In this document: positions 53,158 to 61,653 of the stretch, piece after piece
Position numbering within the stretch: the first letter of the stretch is position 1
Layout of the letters: each line of letters starts with the position of its first letter
Program-made: the position numbers and the translations under genes
Notes under the pieces: model-generated
What the model was told of the DNA's origin: nothing
The model's database searches: none
The model's input: only the letters and a program-made list of their open reading frames with translations
NCBI RefSeq assembly: GCF_019351435.1
Contig: NZ_JAHWYN010000015.1
Location: 51,392-115,391 of the forward strand
DNA length: 64,000 bases
Direction: 5' to 3'
Source of the DNA: Flavobacterium taihuense
GTDB lineage: Bacteria; Bacteroidota; Bacteroidia; Flavobacteriales; Flavobacteriaceae

Positions 53158-53544
53158 TTAACCGATCCTGTCTTTTACATACTCAATTTCGGTTTTTCCG
53201 TGTGCTTTTGGTTTTCCGTCTTCGCCTAAATTTACCATTGTTGTACTGTCTATGGTAATGATTGTTTCGCGTGTCATCATATTTCGGGCTTCACATATTA
53301 ATTCAATTGAACTACGTCCAAATTTTACCACATCAATTCCAATTTCAATAATATCACCTTGTCTTGCAGAACTTCTGAAATTAATTTCAGACATGTGTTT
53401 AGTAACAATTCTGGAATTTTCTAATTGGATAATCGTGTATAAAGCCAATTCTTCGTCGATCCAAGCCAATAATTTTCCACCAAATAATGTCCCGTTAGGG
53501 TTCAAGTCCTCTGGTTTTACCCATTTTCTAGTATGAAAGCGCAT
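53158..53544 (-). CDS. Acyl-CoA thioesterase (hot-dog fold)
   Basis: A 128-residue hot-dog thioesterase if started at the ATG at 53544 (M-R-F-H-T-R-K-W-V-K-P); an upstream in-frame ATG at 53577 would add 11 residues of weak composition. The N-P-N-G-T-L-F-G-G-K-L-L-A-W-I-D motif is the acyl-CoA thioesterase signature with the catalytic acid in the following helix, and R-Q-G-D-I-I-E-I is the usual second strand block. It hydrolyses acyl-CoA to free acid and CoA in the cytoplasm; chain length unknown. No close partners. Confidence 0.88.
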   Translation of the reverse strand: MRFHTRKWVKPEDLNPNGTLFGGKLLAWIDEELALYTIIQLENSRIVTKHMSEINFRSSARQGDIIEIGIDVVKFGRSSIELICEARNMMTRETIITIDSTTMVNLGEDGKPKAHGKTEIEYVKDRIG

Positions 53545-53614
53545 ATTTTTTAATTTAATAATGCTAAAATAAGACATTACTAACAGTAATTTTTATATTT
53601 TTAAAGAAAAAAAG

Positions 53615-54022
53615 ATGAATCAAAGAGATCAATTAATCAAAGAAATTCGAGGAGAATCATTGGGAAATGTGAGTAATCAATTGTCTTCAGATGAGTTGTT
53701 TCAAAATGAAGTACTTAGGCCCATTTTGAAATTGCAGAACGATTTGTTTATCGCTTCCTTTTTGAATTACATCAGCAAATACAAAAGAGATTTTTATACC
53801 AAAACTGTTGAAAACAAATTGGCTATTATAGAAAATGCGATTCAAAAAGACATTAAATTCCGAAATGCCTTGAAAGGAATGATTATCGCATTCTTTACGA
53901 CTGATGAATATGCACTTTATATTCAGAATTCTTCCAGTTTGAACAAAAGAATGATGAATTTATTGATTGAAAGACTGAAAAGTCAAGTGCAGTTATTCGA
54001 TACGGAGAATCAAACAACTTAG
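53615..54022 (+). CDS. Conserved-looking helical protein, function unknown
   Basis: A 135-residue soluble, mostly helical protein without signal peptide or known motif. It begins R-D-Q-L-I-K-E-I-R-G-E and has F-I-A-S-F-L-N-Y-I-S-K-Y-K-R-D-F, then A-L-K-G-M-I-I-A-F-F-T-T-D-E-Y. I do not recognise the family. It is divergent from the thioesterase gene (70 bases). The downstream small hairpin at 54024-54044 may end its transcript. Confidence 0.7.
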   Translation: MNQRDQLIKEIRGESLGNVSNQLSSDELFQNEVLRPILKLQNDLFIASFLNYISKYKRDFYTKTVENKLAIIENAIQKDIKFRNALKGMIIAFFTTDEYALYIQNSSSLNKRMMNLLIERLKSQVQLFDTENQTT

Positions 54023-54023
54023 T

Positions 54024-54044
54024 ATTGTGTTGTTTTAACACAAT
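54024..54044 (+). terminator. Small hairpin after the unknown helical protein
   Basis: ATTGTGTT / AACACAAT with loop GTTTT, directly after the stop codon. No T run, so a weak terminator at best. The rest of the 54045-54356 gap is very A/T-rich with no gene; a promoter for the following cluster should be here but I cannot fix it. Confidence 0.45.
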
Positions 54045-54356
54045 GAAATTAGATTTTGATCTTTTTCATTATTTTTAATAAGATTTTTACGTTGTAAAAA
54101 AACTTATAATTCTCATTTTACCCTATTTATTTAAAAAATCCATTCTTAAAACTTTGAATTTTTTCTTGCTTCTTGTCGATTGCTGCTTTATATTTTTTTA
54201 AATACTTGATTTAATAATATAAAAGTTGCGAATAATTAATTTATTGTAATTAATTAACATGTAAAAAAATAATATGTTTGTTTTTTGCTTATTATTGTAA
54301 TGTATTGATAATTGCATTATTAACAGCTATTACATAATATTTTTAATATTTCGCAA

Positions 54357-54920
54357 ATGGAAAGACGAGAGGCACTAAAAAAAATTGCTTATTTGATGGG
54401 TGGAGCAATTTCTGCCACAACAATGGGTGTTTTATTTGAAAGTTTTACAGTTTATGATCCCGAATGGAATACCTATTCTTTTTCAGCCACGGATGAAGAA
54501 ATTTTGGCTGAATTTGCCGAAATTATTTTACCGACAACTCCATCATCTCCAGGAGCAAAGGCTGCTGGCGTTGGTGCTTTCATACCATTACTTATAAAAG
54601 ATTGTTATCCTCCAAAATTGCAAGCTGTCTTTAAAAATGGATTTGAAGAAATGTTGGCCAAATGCAAAACTAAATTCAACAAAGAATTCTTGAGTCTCAA
54701 TACTGAAGAAAAAAATCAACTCATGAGTGAATTGACGCAACAGGCTATCGAAAGCAACAAAGAACCTTCTTTCTTTTTGATTGCCAGAGATTTAACCATA
54801 TTAGGTTATTTCTCTTCCGAAATTGGTTGTACAATGGCTAGAGAATATTTGCCTATTCCAGGACGATATGATGGTGCTACAGAATACAAACCAGGCCAAA
54901 AAGCTTGGGCTGCTATTTAA
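54357..54920 (+). CDS. Gluconate 2-dehydrogenase subunit 3-like protein (TAT-type leader)
   Basis: A 187-residue small subunit of the kind paired with GMC-type dehydrogenases (gluconate 2-dehydrogenase and glucoside 3-dehydrogenase). The N-terminus M-E-R-R-E-A-L-K-K-I-A-Y-L-M-G-G-A-I-S looks like a twin-arginine leader, so this subunit probably carries the folded GMC partner across the membrane. The family core is T-D-E-E-I-L-A-E-F-A-E-I-I-L-P-T-T-P-S-S-P-G-A, with G-V-G-A-F-I-P-L and the conserved C-terminal A-R-E-Y-L-P-I-P-G-R-Y-D-G. First gene of a nine-gene plus-strand cluster, 50 bases before its GMC partner. Confidence 0.9.
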   Translation: MERREALKKIAYLMGGAISATTMGVLFESFTVYDPEWNTYSFSATDEEILAEFAEIILPTTPSSPGAKAAGVGAFIPLLIKDCYPPKLQAVFKNGFEEMLAKCKTKFNKEFLSLNTEEKNQLMSELTQQAIESNKEPSFFLIARDLTILGYFSSEIGCTMAREYLPIPGRYDGATEYKPGQKAWAAI

Positions 54921-54970
54921 CGTCAAGTTGTTTACAAATATATTTTTATTAAATCCAAAAAAAGAGACTC

Positions 54971-56674
54971 GTGAATATCAATACTGATTTAAAGAAACAA
55001 AATACTTATGACGCAATAGTTGTAGGTTCAGGAATAAGCGGTGGATGGGCTGCCAAAGAATTAACAGAAAAAGGATTAAAAGTCCTAATGTTAGAACGCG
55101 GCAAGAACATTGAGCATATTAAGGACTATGATTCTGCGATGAAAGCTCCATGGGAAATACCTTATGCTGGAAAAATGACAGAAGAACAAAGACGAACACA
55201 TCCAGTACAAACCAGAGACTATCCCTATAGCCAAGCCAATGAAAGTTGGTGGGTAAACGATTTAGAATGTCCTTACACAGAAGACAAGCGTTTTGATTGG
55301 TATAGAGGTTTTCATGTAGGCGGAAAATCGTTAATGTGGGGACGTCAGAGCTATCGCTTAAGTGATCATAATTTTGAAGATAATGCCAAAGATGGTCACG
55401 GAAATGACTGGCCAATTCGGTATAAAGATATTGCGCCTTGGTATGATTATGTAGAAAAATTTGCTGGAATTAGTGGTCAAAATGAAAATTGGCCTTTGCT
55501 CCCAGATGGTCAATTTTTACCTCCTATGGATATGAATTGCGTTGAAAAATCAGTAAAGGAGCGCATTGAAAAGCATTATAATAAATCCAGAATTATGACT
55601 ATTGGTCGTACTGCAAATTTAACGGTACCCCATCTAGGACGAGGGAATTGTCAATATAGAAATTTATGTAGTAGAGGTTGTCCATTTGGCGCCTATTTCA
55701 GTACACAATCGTCGACTTTACCGGCAGCTATGGCTACCAAAAAATTAACGGTTCGCCCCTTTTCTATTGTCAATCATATTATTTATGACAAAGAAACCAA
55801 AAAAGCCAAAGGTGTAATGGTTATTGATGCCGAGACTAATGAAAGTATGGAGTTTTATGCCAAAATAGTTTTTGTAAATGGCTCTACCTTAAGCTCAACC
55901 TTTGTTTTATTAAATTCAACTTCTGAAGCACACCCTAATGGCTTGGGTAATGGTAGCGGCCATCTTGGACATAATCTAATGGATCATCACTTTAGATGTG
56001 GAGCTGAAGGAAGTGCTGAAGGTTTTGAAGATAAATACACTTACGGACGAAGAGCCAATGGCATATATATTCCAAGATATCAAAATTTTAATGGAGATAA
56101 ACGAGACTATTTACGAGGTTTTGGATATCAAGGCGCTGCAAGTAGGGGAAATTGGCACAAAGAAGTGGCTGAATTAGCTTTTGGTGGTGATTTCAAAGAA
56201 ATATTATCTAAGCCTGCTGAATCATGGACAATGGGATTAGGTGGTTTTGGTGAAATGCTGCCTTACTACGAAAACAAAGTTTACATTGATCATTCAAAAA
56301 AAGACAAATGGGGACAACCCGTATTGGCTATCGACTGTGAATACAAAGAAAACGAAGCTAAAATGCGTGAGGATATGATGTATGACGCTGCCGAAATGCT
56401 TGAAGCTGCCGGTATGAAAAACGTAAAACCTTATGACAATGGTTGCTATCCCGGAATGACAATTCATGAAATGGGAACTGCCCGTATGGGGAATGATCCA
56501 AAAGAATCAGTATTGAACAAATGGAATCAAATGCATGAAGTGAGCAATGTATTTGTAACCGATGGCTCCTGTATGCCTTCAACCGCTTGTCAAAACCCTT
56601 CATTAACATACATGGCTTTAACTGCCAGAGCTTGTGACTACGCAGTAAAAGAATTAAAGAAAAAAAATATCTAG
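54971..56674 (+). CDS. GMC-family FAD oxidoreductase (sugar/glycoside dehydrogenase)
   Basis: A 567-residue FAD dehydrogenase with GTG start. N-terminal FAD motif A-I-V-V-G-S-G-I-S-G-G-W-A-A, then V-G-G-K-S-L-M-W-G-R-Q and the cysteine-rich N-L-C-S-R-G-C-P-F-G-A-Y-F found in gluconate 2-/glucoside 3-dehydrogenases. The C-terminal active-site region H-E-M-G-T-A-R-M-G and V-T-D-G-S-C-M-P-S-T-A-C-Q-N-P-S-L-T-Y is intact. No signal peptide, so export with the TAT-carrying small subunit is expected. The family oxidises a hydroxyl of sugars or glycosides (often C2 or C3), passing electrons to cytochrome c. Substrate not predictable. Confidence 0.92.
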   Translation: MNINTDLKKQNTYDAIVVGSGISGGWAAKELTEKGLKVLMLERGKNIEHIKDYDSAMKAPWEIPYAGKMTEEQRRTHPVQTRDYPYSQANESWWVNDLECPYTEDKRFDWYRGFHVGGKSLMWGRQSYRLSDHNFEDNAKDGHGNDWPIRYKDIAPWYDYVEKFAGISGQNENWPLLPDGQFLPPMDMNCVEKSVKERIEKHYNKSRIMTIGRTANLTVPHLGRGNCQYRNLCSRGCPFGAYFSTQSSTLPAAMATKKLTVRPFSIVNHIIYDKETKKAKGVMVIDAETNESMEFYAKIVFVNGSTLSSTFVLLNSTSEAHPNGLGNGSGHLGHNLMDHHFRCGAEGSAEGFEDKYTYGRRANGIYIPRYQNFNGDKRDYLRGFGYQGAASRGNWHKEVAELAFGGDFKEILSKPAESWTMGLGGFGEMLPYYENKVYIDHSKKDKWGQPVLAIDCEYKENEAKMREDMMYDAAEMLEAAGMKNVKPYDNGCYPGMTIHEMGTARMGNDPKESVLNKWNQMHEVSNVFVTDGSCMPSTACQNPSLTYMALTARACDYAVKELKKKNI

Positions 56675-56693
56675 ATTTTTGGAGTATTAGATT

Positions 56694-57848
56694 ATGAAAA
56701 AATTAAAAATGGGAATGATTGGCGGTGGCAAAAATGCTTTTATTGGAGCAGTTCATCGCATTGCAGCCAACATGGATGGTTTAATCGAATTGCATTGTGG
56801 TGCTTTTAGTTCCAATCCTGAGTTATCCCTTGAATCTGGTAAAGAATTAGGTTTGGCAGATGATAAATGTTATGGATCTTATACCCAAATGATTGAAACA
56901 GAAGCAAAATTACCTAAAAATGAGAGAATGGATTTTGTTTCTATAGTGACTCCAAATCACGCCCACTTTGCTCCTGCAATGCTGGCATTAGAAAATGGCT
57001 TTCATGTCATTTTAGACAAACCGATGACTTTGACTTTAGCAGAAGCCAAAATATTGGAACAAAAAGTTAAAGAAACTGGACTTTATTTATGCTTGACACA
57101 CACCTACTCAGGCTATCCGATGGTAAAACAGGCTCGAAACATGATAGCTGAGAATGATTTTGGAAACATTCGAAAAATAATGGTTGAATATCCTCAAGGC
57201 TGGTTGAGTACAAACTTTGAAAGCGGTGGAAACAAACAGGCGGCTTGGAGAACAGATCCGTCTAAAAGCGGGATTAGTGGTTGTATGGGCGACATTGGAA
57301 CTCATGCCGCGCATTTATCAGAATACATTTCAGGATTAAAAATCACACAACTTTGCGCAGATATTAATACTGTCGTTGCCAAGAGAAGACTGGATGACGA
57401 CGGTAATGTATTGCTTAAATTTGATAATGGTGCTAATGGAATTTTAGTAGCGAGCCAAATTGCTGCTGGCGAAGAAAACAGCTTAAAAATTAAAGTGTAT
57501 GGAGAAAAAGGTGGCTTAGAATGGCATCAAATGGAACCAAATACTTTGGTAGTAAAGTGGATAGACTCCCCTACTCAATTATATCGCACTGGAAACGGAT
57601 ATTTATCGCCGATAGCGGCTTTCAATACTCGAATTCCAAGTGGACATCCAGAAGGATATCTGGAAGCGTTTGGGAATCTATACAAAAACTTTGCTTTGAC
57701 TTTGCAATCAAAATTGGAAGGTAAAGAACCAACTGCAAATATGCTTGATTTTCCAACAGCAAAAGATGGTGTTCGAGGAATGGCTTTTATAGAAAATGTT
57801 ATCGCTTCGGGAAAATCAACTCAAAAATGGACTGAATTTAAAATTTAA
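56694..57848 (+). CDS. Gfo/Idh/MocA-family oxidoreductase, cytoplasmic
   Basis: A 384-residue NAD(P)-dependent sugar oxidoreductase. Rossmann start K-M-G-M-I-G-G-G-K-N-A-F-I-G; the family's catalytic lysine lies in L-D-K-P-M-T-L-T-L-A-E-A (about 106) and G-D-I-G-T-H-A-A-H-L carries the catalytic histidine region (about 202-211). No signal peptide, so cytoplasmic. It follows the GMC gene by 20 bases. Family members oxidise or reduce a sugar carbonyl (often at C3 of glucose-type rings or inositol). Here it could reduce a 3-keto sugar made by the GMC enzyme (inference). Confidence 0.9.
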   Translation: MKKLKMGMIGGGKNAFIGAVHRIAANMDGLIELHCGAFSSNPELSLESGKELGLADDKCYGSYTQMIETEAKLPKNERMDFVSIVTPNHAHFAPAMLALENGFHVILDKPMTLTLAEAKILEQKVKETGLYLCLTHTYSGYPMVKQARNMIAENDFGNIRKIMVEYPQGWLSTNFESGGNKQAAWRTDPSKSGISGCMGDIGTHAAHLSEYISGLKITQLCADINTVVAKRRLDDDGNVLLKFDNGANGILVASQIAAGEENSLKIKVYGEKGGLEWHQMEPNTLVVKWIDSPTQLYRTGNGYLSPIAAFNTRIPSGHPEGYLEAFGNLYKNFALTLQSKLEGKEPTANMLDFPTAKDGVRGMAFIENVIASGKSTQKWTEFKI

Positions 57849-57858
57849 ATCACAACAA

Positions 57859-58911
57859 ATGACCACAATGCAAGGACCTGCGGTTTTTTTAGCGCAATTT
57901 ATTTCTGATGAAGCTCCCTTTAATTCTTTAGAAGGAATTTGCCAATGGGCTGCCAATCTGGATTTTAAAGGGATTCAAATACCTACTCTGGATTCCCGCT
58001 TTATTGATTTGAAAAAAGCCGCGGAAAGCAAAACCTATGCTGATGAGCTTACAGGAATTGTCGCTTCCTACGGATTAAAAATATCTGAACTTTCTACTCA
58101 CTTACAAGGTCAGTTGGTTGCCGTTCATCCTGCCTACGATGATTTTTTTGATGGATTTGCACCAAAAGCCTTGCGTGGAAATCCAAAAGCGAGACAAGAA
58201 TGGGCGGTGCAACAATTGCATTATGCAGCAAAAGCTTCTCAGAATTTAGGTCTTAATGCGCATGCAACTTTTAGTGGCTCACTATTGTGGCAATATTTTC
58301 ATCCTTGGCCTCAACGTCCACCTGGTTTAATTGAAGATGGTTTCAAAGAACTGGCTAAACGCTGGATGCCAATCCTTAATGAATTTGATAAAAATGGTGT
58401 GGATGTTTGTTATGAAATCCATCCCGGTGAAGATTTATTTGATGGTGAAACCTATGAAATGTTTCTCAAAGCAGTAAACAATCACGAACGCGCTTGTATT
58501 TTGTATGATCCTTCACATTTTGTTCTTCAACAATTGGATTATATTCAATACATCGATTTTTATCATGAACGAATCAAAGCTTTTCACGTGAAGGATGCCG
58601 AGTTTAATCCAACGGGAAAACAAGGAACTTTTGGAGGATATCAAAGTTGGCTGAATCGTGCAGGTCGTTATCGTTCGCCTGGTGATGGTCAAATTGATTT
58701 TAAAACCATTTTTAGCAAATTAGCACAATATGATTATAAAGGTTGGGCAGTGATGGAATGGGAATGTTGTTTAAAAAATCAAGAAGATGGCGCTCGTGAG
58801 GGAGCTGAATTTATAAAAAAACATATTATCAAAGTGACTGATAAAGCTTTTGATGATTTTGCTGCTGTTGAAACAAACTCACAGCTTAATAGAAAAAATT
58901 TAGGAATATAA
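57859..58911 (+). CDS. Sugar phosphate isomerase/epimerase, TIM barrel, cytoplasmic
   Basis: About 350 residues from the ATG at 57859 (M-T-T-M-Q-G-P); an earlier in-frame ATG at 57796 overlaps the previous gene and adds no conserved sequence. AP-endonuclease-2-type TIM barrel; metal ligands are suggested in C-Y-E-I-H-P-G-E-D, L-Y-D-P-S-H-F-V, F-H-V-K-D-A-E and V-M-E-W-E. Unlike the compact ketose 3-epimerases, it carries long loops, including H-P-W-P-Q-R-P-P-G, typical of the sugar isomerase/epimerase branch beside Gfo/Idh enzymes. No signal peptide. Likely isomerises the sugar product handled by its neighbours. Confidence 0.85.
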   Translation: MTTMQGPAVFLAQFISDEAPFNSLEGICQWAANLDFKGIQIPTLDSRFIDLKKAAESKTYADELTGIVASYGLKISELSTHLQGQLVAVHPAYDDFFDGFAPKALRGNPKARQEWAVQQLHYAAKASQNLGLNAHATFSGSLLWQYFHPWPQRPPGLIEDGFKELAKRWMPILNEFDKNGVDVCYEIHPGEDLFDGETYEMFLKAVNNHERACILYDPSHFVLQQLDYIQYIDFYHERIKAFHVKDAEFNPTGKQGTFGGYQSWLNRAGRYRSPGDGQIDFKTIFSKLAQYDYKGWAVMEWECCLKNQEDGAREGAEFIKKHIIKVTDKAFDDFAAVETNSQLNRKNLGI

Positions 58912-58930
58912 ATTGTTTAATTAATACAAT

Positions 58931-59293
58931 ATGAAAATTAAAATTTTAGCTGCAATAATAGCTCTAGGAGCTTTGAGTTCTTTCTCGAATTATGAATCAG
59001 TTCCAACAGGATATAGTGGTAAAGAAGATATTCAAGCTTCTGAAGGAGAGTTAATAATGAAGAAACAAGATTGTGCCACTTGTCACAAAATTGATAAAAA
59101 AGTAATTGGGCCCTCTTTTTTGGATATTGCCAAAAAATATCCAATGAATGACAAAAACATCAACTATTTATCGGATAAAATTATTAAAGGAGGTTCTGGT
59201 GTTTGGGGCACAATACCCATGGCGGCCCATACTGCATTAAAAAAAGATGACGCTAAAAAAATTGCCAAATACATTCTATCATTGAATAAATAA
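58931..59293 (+). CDS. Class I c-type cytochrome
   Basis: A 120-residue exported cytochrome c. The first 20 residues are a signal peptide (I-L-A-A-I-I-A-L-G-A-L-S-S-F-S); the haem site is C48-A-T-C51-H52; the distal ligand is probably Met97 in T-I-P-M-A-A-H. G-P-S-F-x-D-I-A-K-K-Y is the usual class I helix. Length suits a free periplasmic or loosely membrane-attached carrier. Placed four genes after the GMC dehydrogenase, it is the natural electron acceptor, as in glucoside 3-dehydrogenase complexes where a cytochrome c is the third subunit. Confidence 0.92.
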   Translation: MKIKILAAIIALGALSSFSNYESVPTGYSGKEDIQASEGELIMKKQDCATCHKIDKKVIGPSFLDIAKKYPMNDKNINYLSDKIIKGGSGVWGTIPMAAHTALKKDDAKKIAKYILSLNK

Positions 59294-59308
59294 ATTGAAA
59301 CCTACTTT

Positions 59309-60772
59309 ATGGATCAAGACTTTAATAAAAATAAAGAACCAGAATCGGTTGTTCGAAGGGATTTTCTAAAAAAAGGTGTGCTGGCGACAGCTGCTTTTAT
59401 GATTATTCCAAGACATGTCATGGGCAGAGGTTTTGTAGCTCCTAGTGACAGATTGTTAATTGCAAGTATTGGTGTTGGTGGAAAAGGAAGGTCAGATGTT
59501 GCTTCTTTTGAGAAAAGTGGACTTGCAAATGTAGCTTTTTTGTGTGATGTCGATACACGCAGAGCCGCTGATAGTGTAAAAGCTTTACCGAAAGCAAAAT
59601 TTTACAAGGATTGGCGTGAAATGCTAGACAAAGAGCATAAAAATTTTGATGCCGTATCAGTTTCTACACCCGATCATAATCATGCTATTCAAACTTTTTC
59701 GGCTATGCAGTTAGGCAAGCATGTTTATGTGCAGAAACCAATGGCACATGATATTTATGAGGCACATATGATGACTCAAGCGGCTGCTCGTTATAAAGTA
59801 GTAACACAAATGGGAAATCAAGGTTCGTCCAATGATGGTACTAGAATCCTAAAAGAATGGCACGATGCGGATTTAATTGGGGATGTACATACGGTTTACG
59901 CCTGGACAGACAGACCCGTTTGGCCACAAGGAATTCCATGGTCAACGGCAAAAACAGAAATTCCTAAAGAATTGGATTGGGATTTATGGCTTGGAACTGC
60001 TCCGAATAAAAATTATGTAGACAAATTAGTGCCATTTAACTGGCGAGGTTGGTGGGATTATGGAACTGGTGCATTAGGAGATATGGGCTGTCACCTGATG
60101 GAAGCACCTTTTTCTGTTTTGAATCTAAAATATGCCAAAGATGTACAATGTAGTGTTGGTTCCGTTTATGTTGATGAGTTCAAAAGAGGATATTTCCCCG
60201 AAAGTTGTCCTCCTTCTAGTCATGTAGTATTGACATTTCCAAAAACAGATAAAACGAAAGGCGATATCAAAATGCATTGGATGGATGGTGGTATTCAACC
60301 AGAACGTCCAGAAGAATTAGGTGCAAACGAAATATTTGGTGATGGTGGGAATGGTACTTTATTCATTGGAACCAAAGGAAAAATGATTTGTGACACTTAT
60401 AGTGAAAATCCAAGACTATTGCCTTTAAGTCGCAATGAAAATCTAAAAATTGCAGAGAAGTATCCTCGAGTAAAAGATGGTGCCAGTGGTCATCAAAAAC
60501 AATGGATAGAAGGTTGTATTGCAGGATATGGTAAAAAAGAATTGAGTTCTCCTTTTGAAATTGCGGGCCCTTTAACTGAAGCTTTATTAATGGCTAATCT
60601 TGCCGTAAGAGGTTATGATTTACACAAAGAGTATTTAGGTGAAGATGTTTATCCTGGCCGTTCAGTAAAATTGCTTTGGGATAATGAAGCCAAGAAAGTA
60701 ACCAATATAGATGATGTCAATCAATTTGTAAAACGCAATTATAGAGAAGGTTGGAAAAACCTAAGTTTTTAA
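59309..60772 (+). CDS. Gfo/Idh/MocA-family oxidoreductase with TAT leader
   Basis: A 487-residue oxidoreductase exported by the twin-arginine route: V-V-R-R-D-F-L-K-K-G-V-L-A-T-A-A-F, preceding Rossmann motif A-S-I-G-V-G-G-K-G-R-S-D (about 48-60). Catalytic region: Y-V-Q-K-P-M-A-H-D-I-Y-E-A-H (Lys about 145), then G-D-M-G-C-H-L-M. The R-P-V-W-P-Q-G and G-T-K-G-K-M-I-C-D segments are typical of the long Bacteroidota form. A folded, NAD-bound enzyme in the periplasm suggests a tightly bound cofactor and a neutral, self-recycling reaction such as epimerisation or hydrolysis by transient oxidation (known for the family; inference here). Confidence 0.9.
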   Translation: MDQDFNKNKEPESVVRRDFLKKGVLATAAFMIIPRHVMGRGFVAPSDRLLIASIGVGGKGRSDVASFEKSGLANVAFLCDVDTRRAADSVKALPKAKFYKDWREMLDKEHKNFDAVSVSTPDHNHAIQTFSAMQLGKHVYVQKPMAHDIYEAHMMTQAAARYKVVTQMGNQGSSNDGTRILKEWHDADLIGDVHTVYAWTDRPVWPQGIPWSTAKTEIPKELDWDLWLGTAPNKNYVDKLVPFNWRGWWDYGTGALGDMGCHLMEAPFSVLNLKYAKDVQCSVGSVYVDEFKRGYFPESCPPSSHVVLTFPKTDKTKGDIKMHWMDGGIQPERPEELGANEIFGDGGNGTLFIGTKGKMICDTYSENPRLLPLSRNENLKIAEKYPRVKDGASGHQKQWIEGCIAGYGKKELSSPFEIAGPLTEALLMANLAVRGYDLHKEYLGEDVYPGRSVKLLWDNEAKKVTNIDDVNQFVKRNYREGWKNLSF

Positions 60773-60903
60773 AAAAATAAAATTAAATAGTAAACCCATG
60801 AAATCGCCAAGATTCTAAAATACAAAAATAAAGAATGGCGATTCCATATTGCTTCGCCTGTTCGCTATAGCTCGAGTCCATTAAAAAACAAATATTATCT
60901 ATT
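60773..60903. other. Intergenic piece with degenerate repeat
   Basis: It contains AATCGCCAAGATTCT and AGAATGGCGATT, imperfect complements 22 bases apart, then a TTCGCCTGTTCGCTATAGCTCGAG tract of the kind seen after family B copy 2 (42741-42770). No gene. Confidence 0.5.
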
Positions 60904-61614
60904 ATGAAAAAAATTATAACAACAGTATTAGTATTCACTTTATTTCAAACCATGCAAGCTCAAAAAGGATTCAAACCTCTTTTTGATGGAAAAACCACAA
61001 CAGGTTGGCATACTTATGGAAAAACTTCGGCTAGTGCCGGATGGAAAGTTGAAGATGGCGTTTTGCATTTTGATCCAGAGGCAGCCAAAAATGGGCAAGG
61101 AGGAGATTTGGTAACTGATGCAGAATATGAAAATTTTCATTTAAAAGTGGACTGGAAAGTGGCACCAAATGCGAATAGTGGAATCATTTTTTATATAAAT
61201 GAAAACGCGCAAAAATATAAAAACACCTATGAAACTGGTTTAGAAATGCAAGTTTTGGATAATGACGGTCATCCGGATGGAAAAATAACGAAACACCGAG
61301 CTGGAGATTTATATGATTTAATTCAAAGTAAATCGGAACCAGTTAAACCGGTTGGAGAATGGAATACCGCTGAAATTGTTTGTAAAAATGGAAAACTGAC
61401 TTACGTTTTAAACGGAGTCATTGTTGTTGAAACCGTACTTTGGGACGATAATTTTAAAGCACTGGTTGCAGGAAGTAAATTTGCTGCTTGGCCAGCTTTT
61501 GGAACATTCAAAAAAGGGAAAATTGCTTTGCAAGATCACGGGAATAACGTGTGGTATCGTAACATTATGATTAAAGAATGGAATACGATGGAAACCACAA
61601 CTGGCTGTAAATAA
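60904..61614 (+). CDS. DUF1080 (3-keto-disaccharide hydrolase) domain protein
   Basis: A 236-residue exported protein: signal peptide T-V-L-V-F-T-L-F-Q-T-M-Q-A-Q, then a single DUF1080 jelly roll (F-K-P-L-F-D-G-K-T-T-T-G-W-H, Y-E-N-F-H-L-K-V-D-W-K, N-S-G-I-I-F-Y-I, E-T-G-L-E-M-Q-V-L-D-N-D-G-H, A-G-D-L-Y-D-L). The family includes enzymes that act on glycosides already oxidised at C3, cleaving the bond by elimination or hydrolysis. No lipobox cysteine, so periplasmic or secreted. Its place beside a GMC/cytochrome pair that could create the 3-keto group fits that role closely. Confidence 0.88.
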   Translation: MKKIITTVLVFTLFQTMQAQKGFKPLFDGKTTTGWHTYGKTSASAGWKVEDGVLHFDPEAAKNGQGGDLVTDAEYENFHLKVDWKVAPNANSGIIFYINENAQKYKNTYETGLEMQVLDNDGHPDGKITKHRAGDLYDLIQSKSEPVKPVGEWNTAEIVCKNGKLTYVLNGVIVVETVLWDDNFKALVAGSKFAAWPAFGTFKKGKIALQDHGNNVWYRNIMIKEWNTMETTTGCK

Positions 61615-61653
61615 TAGCTCCAAAACTAACCTAACCAAAAATCAACCTCTTTT

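Noticed and set aside
54400..54597. Shifted frame inside the small-subunit gene at 54357.
   Set aside because: Out of frame with clear family motifs; a shadow.
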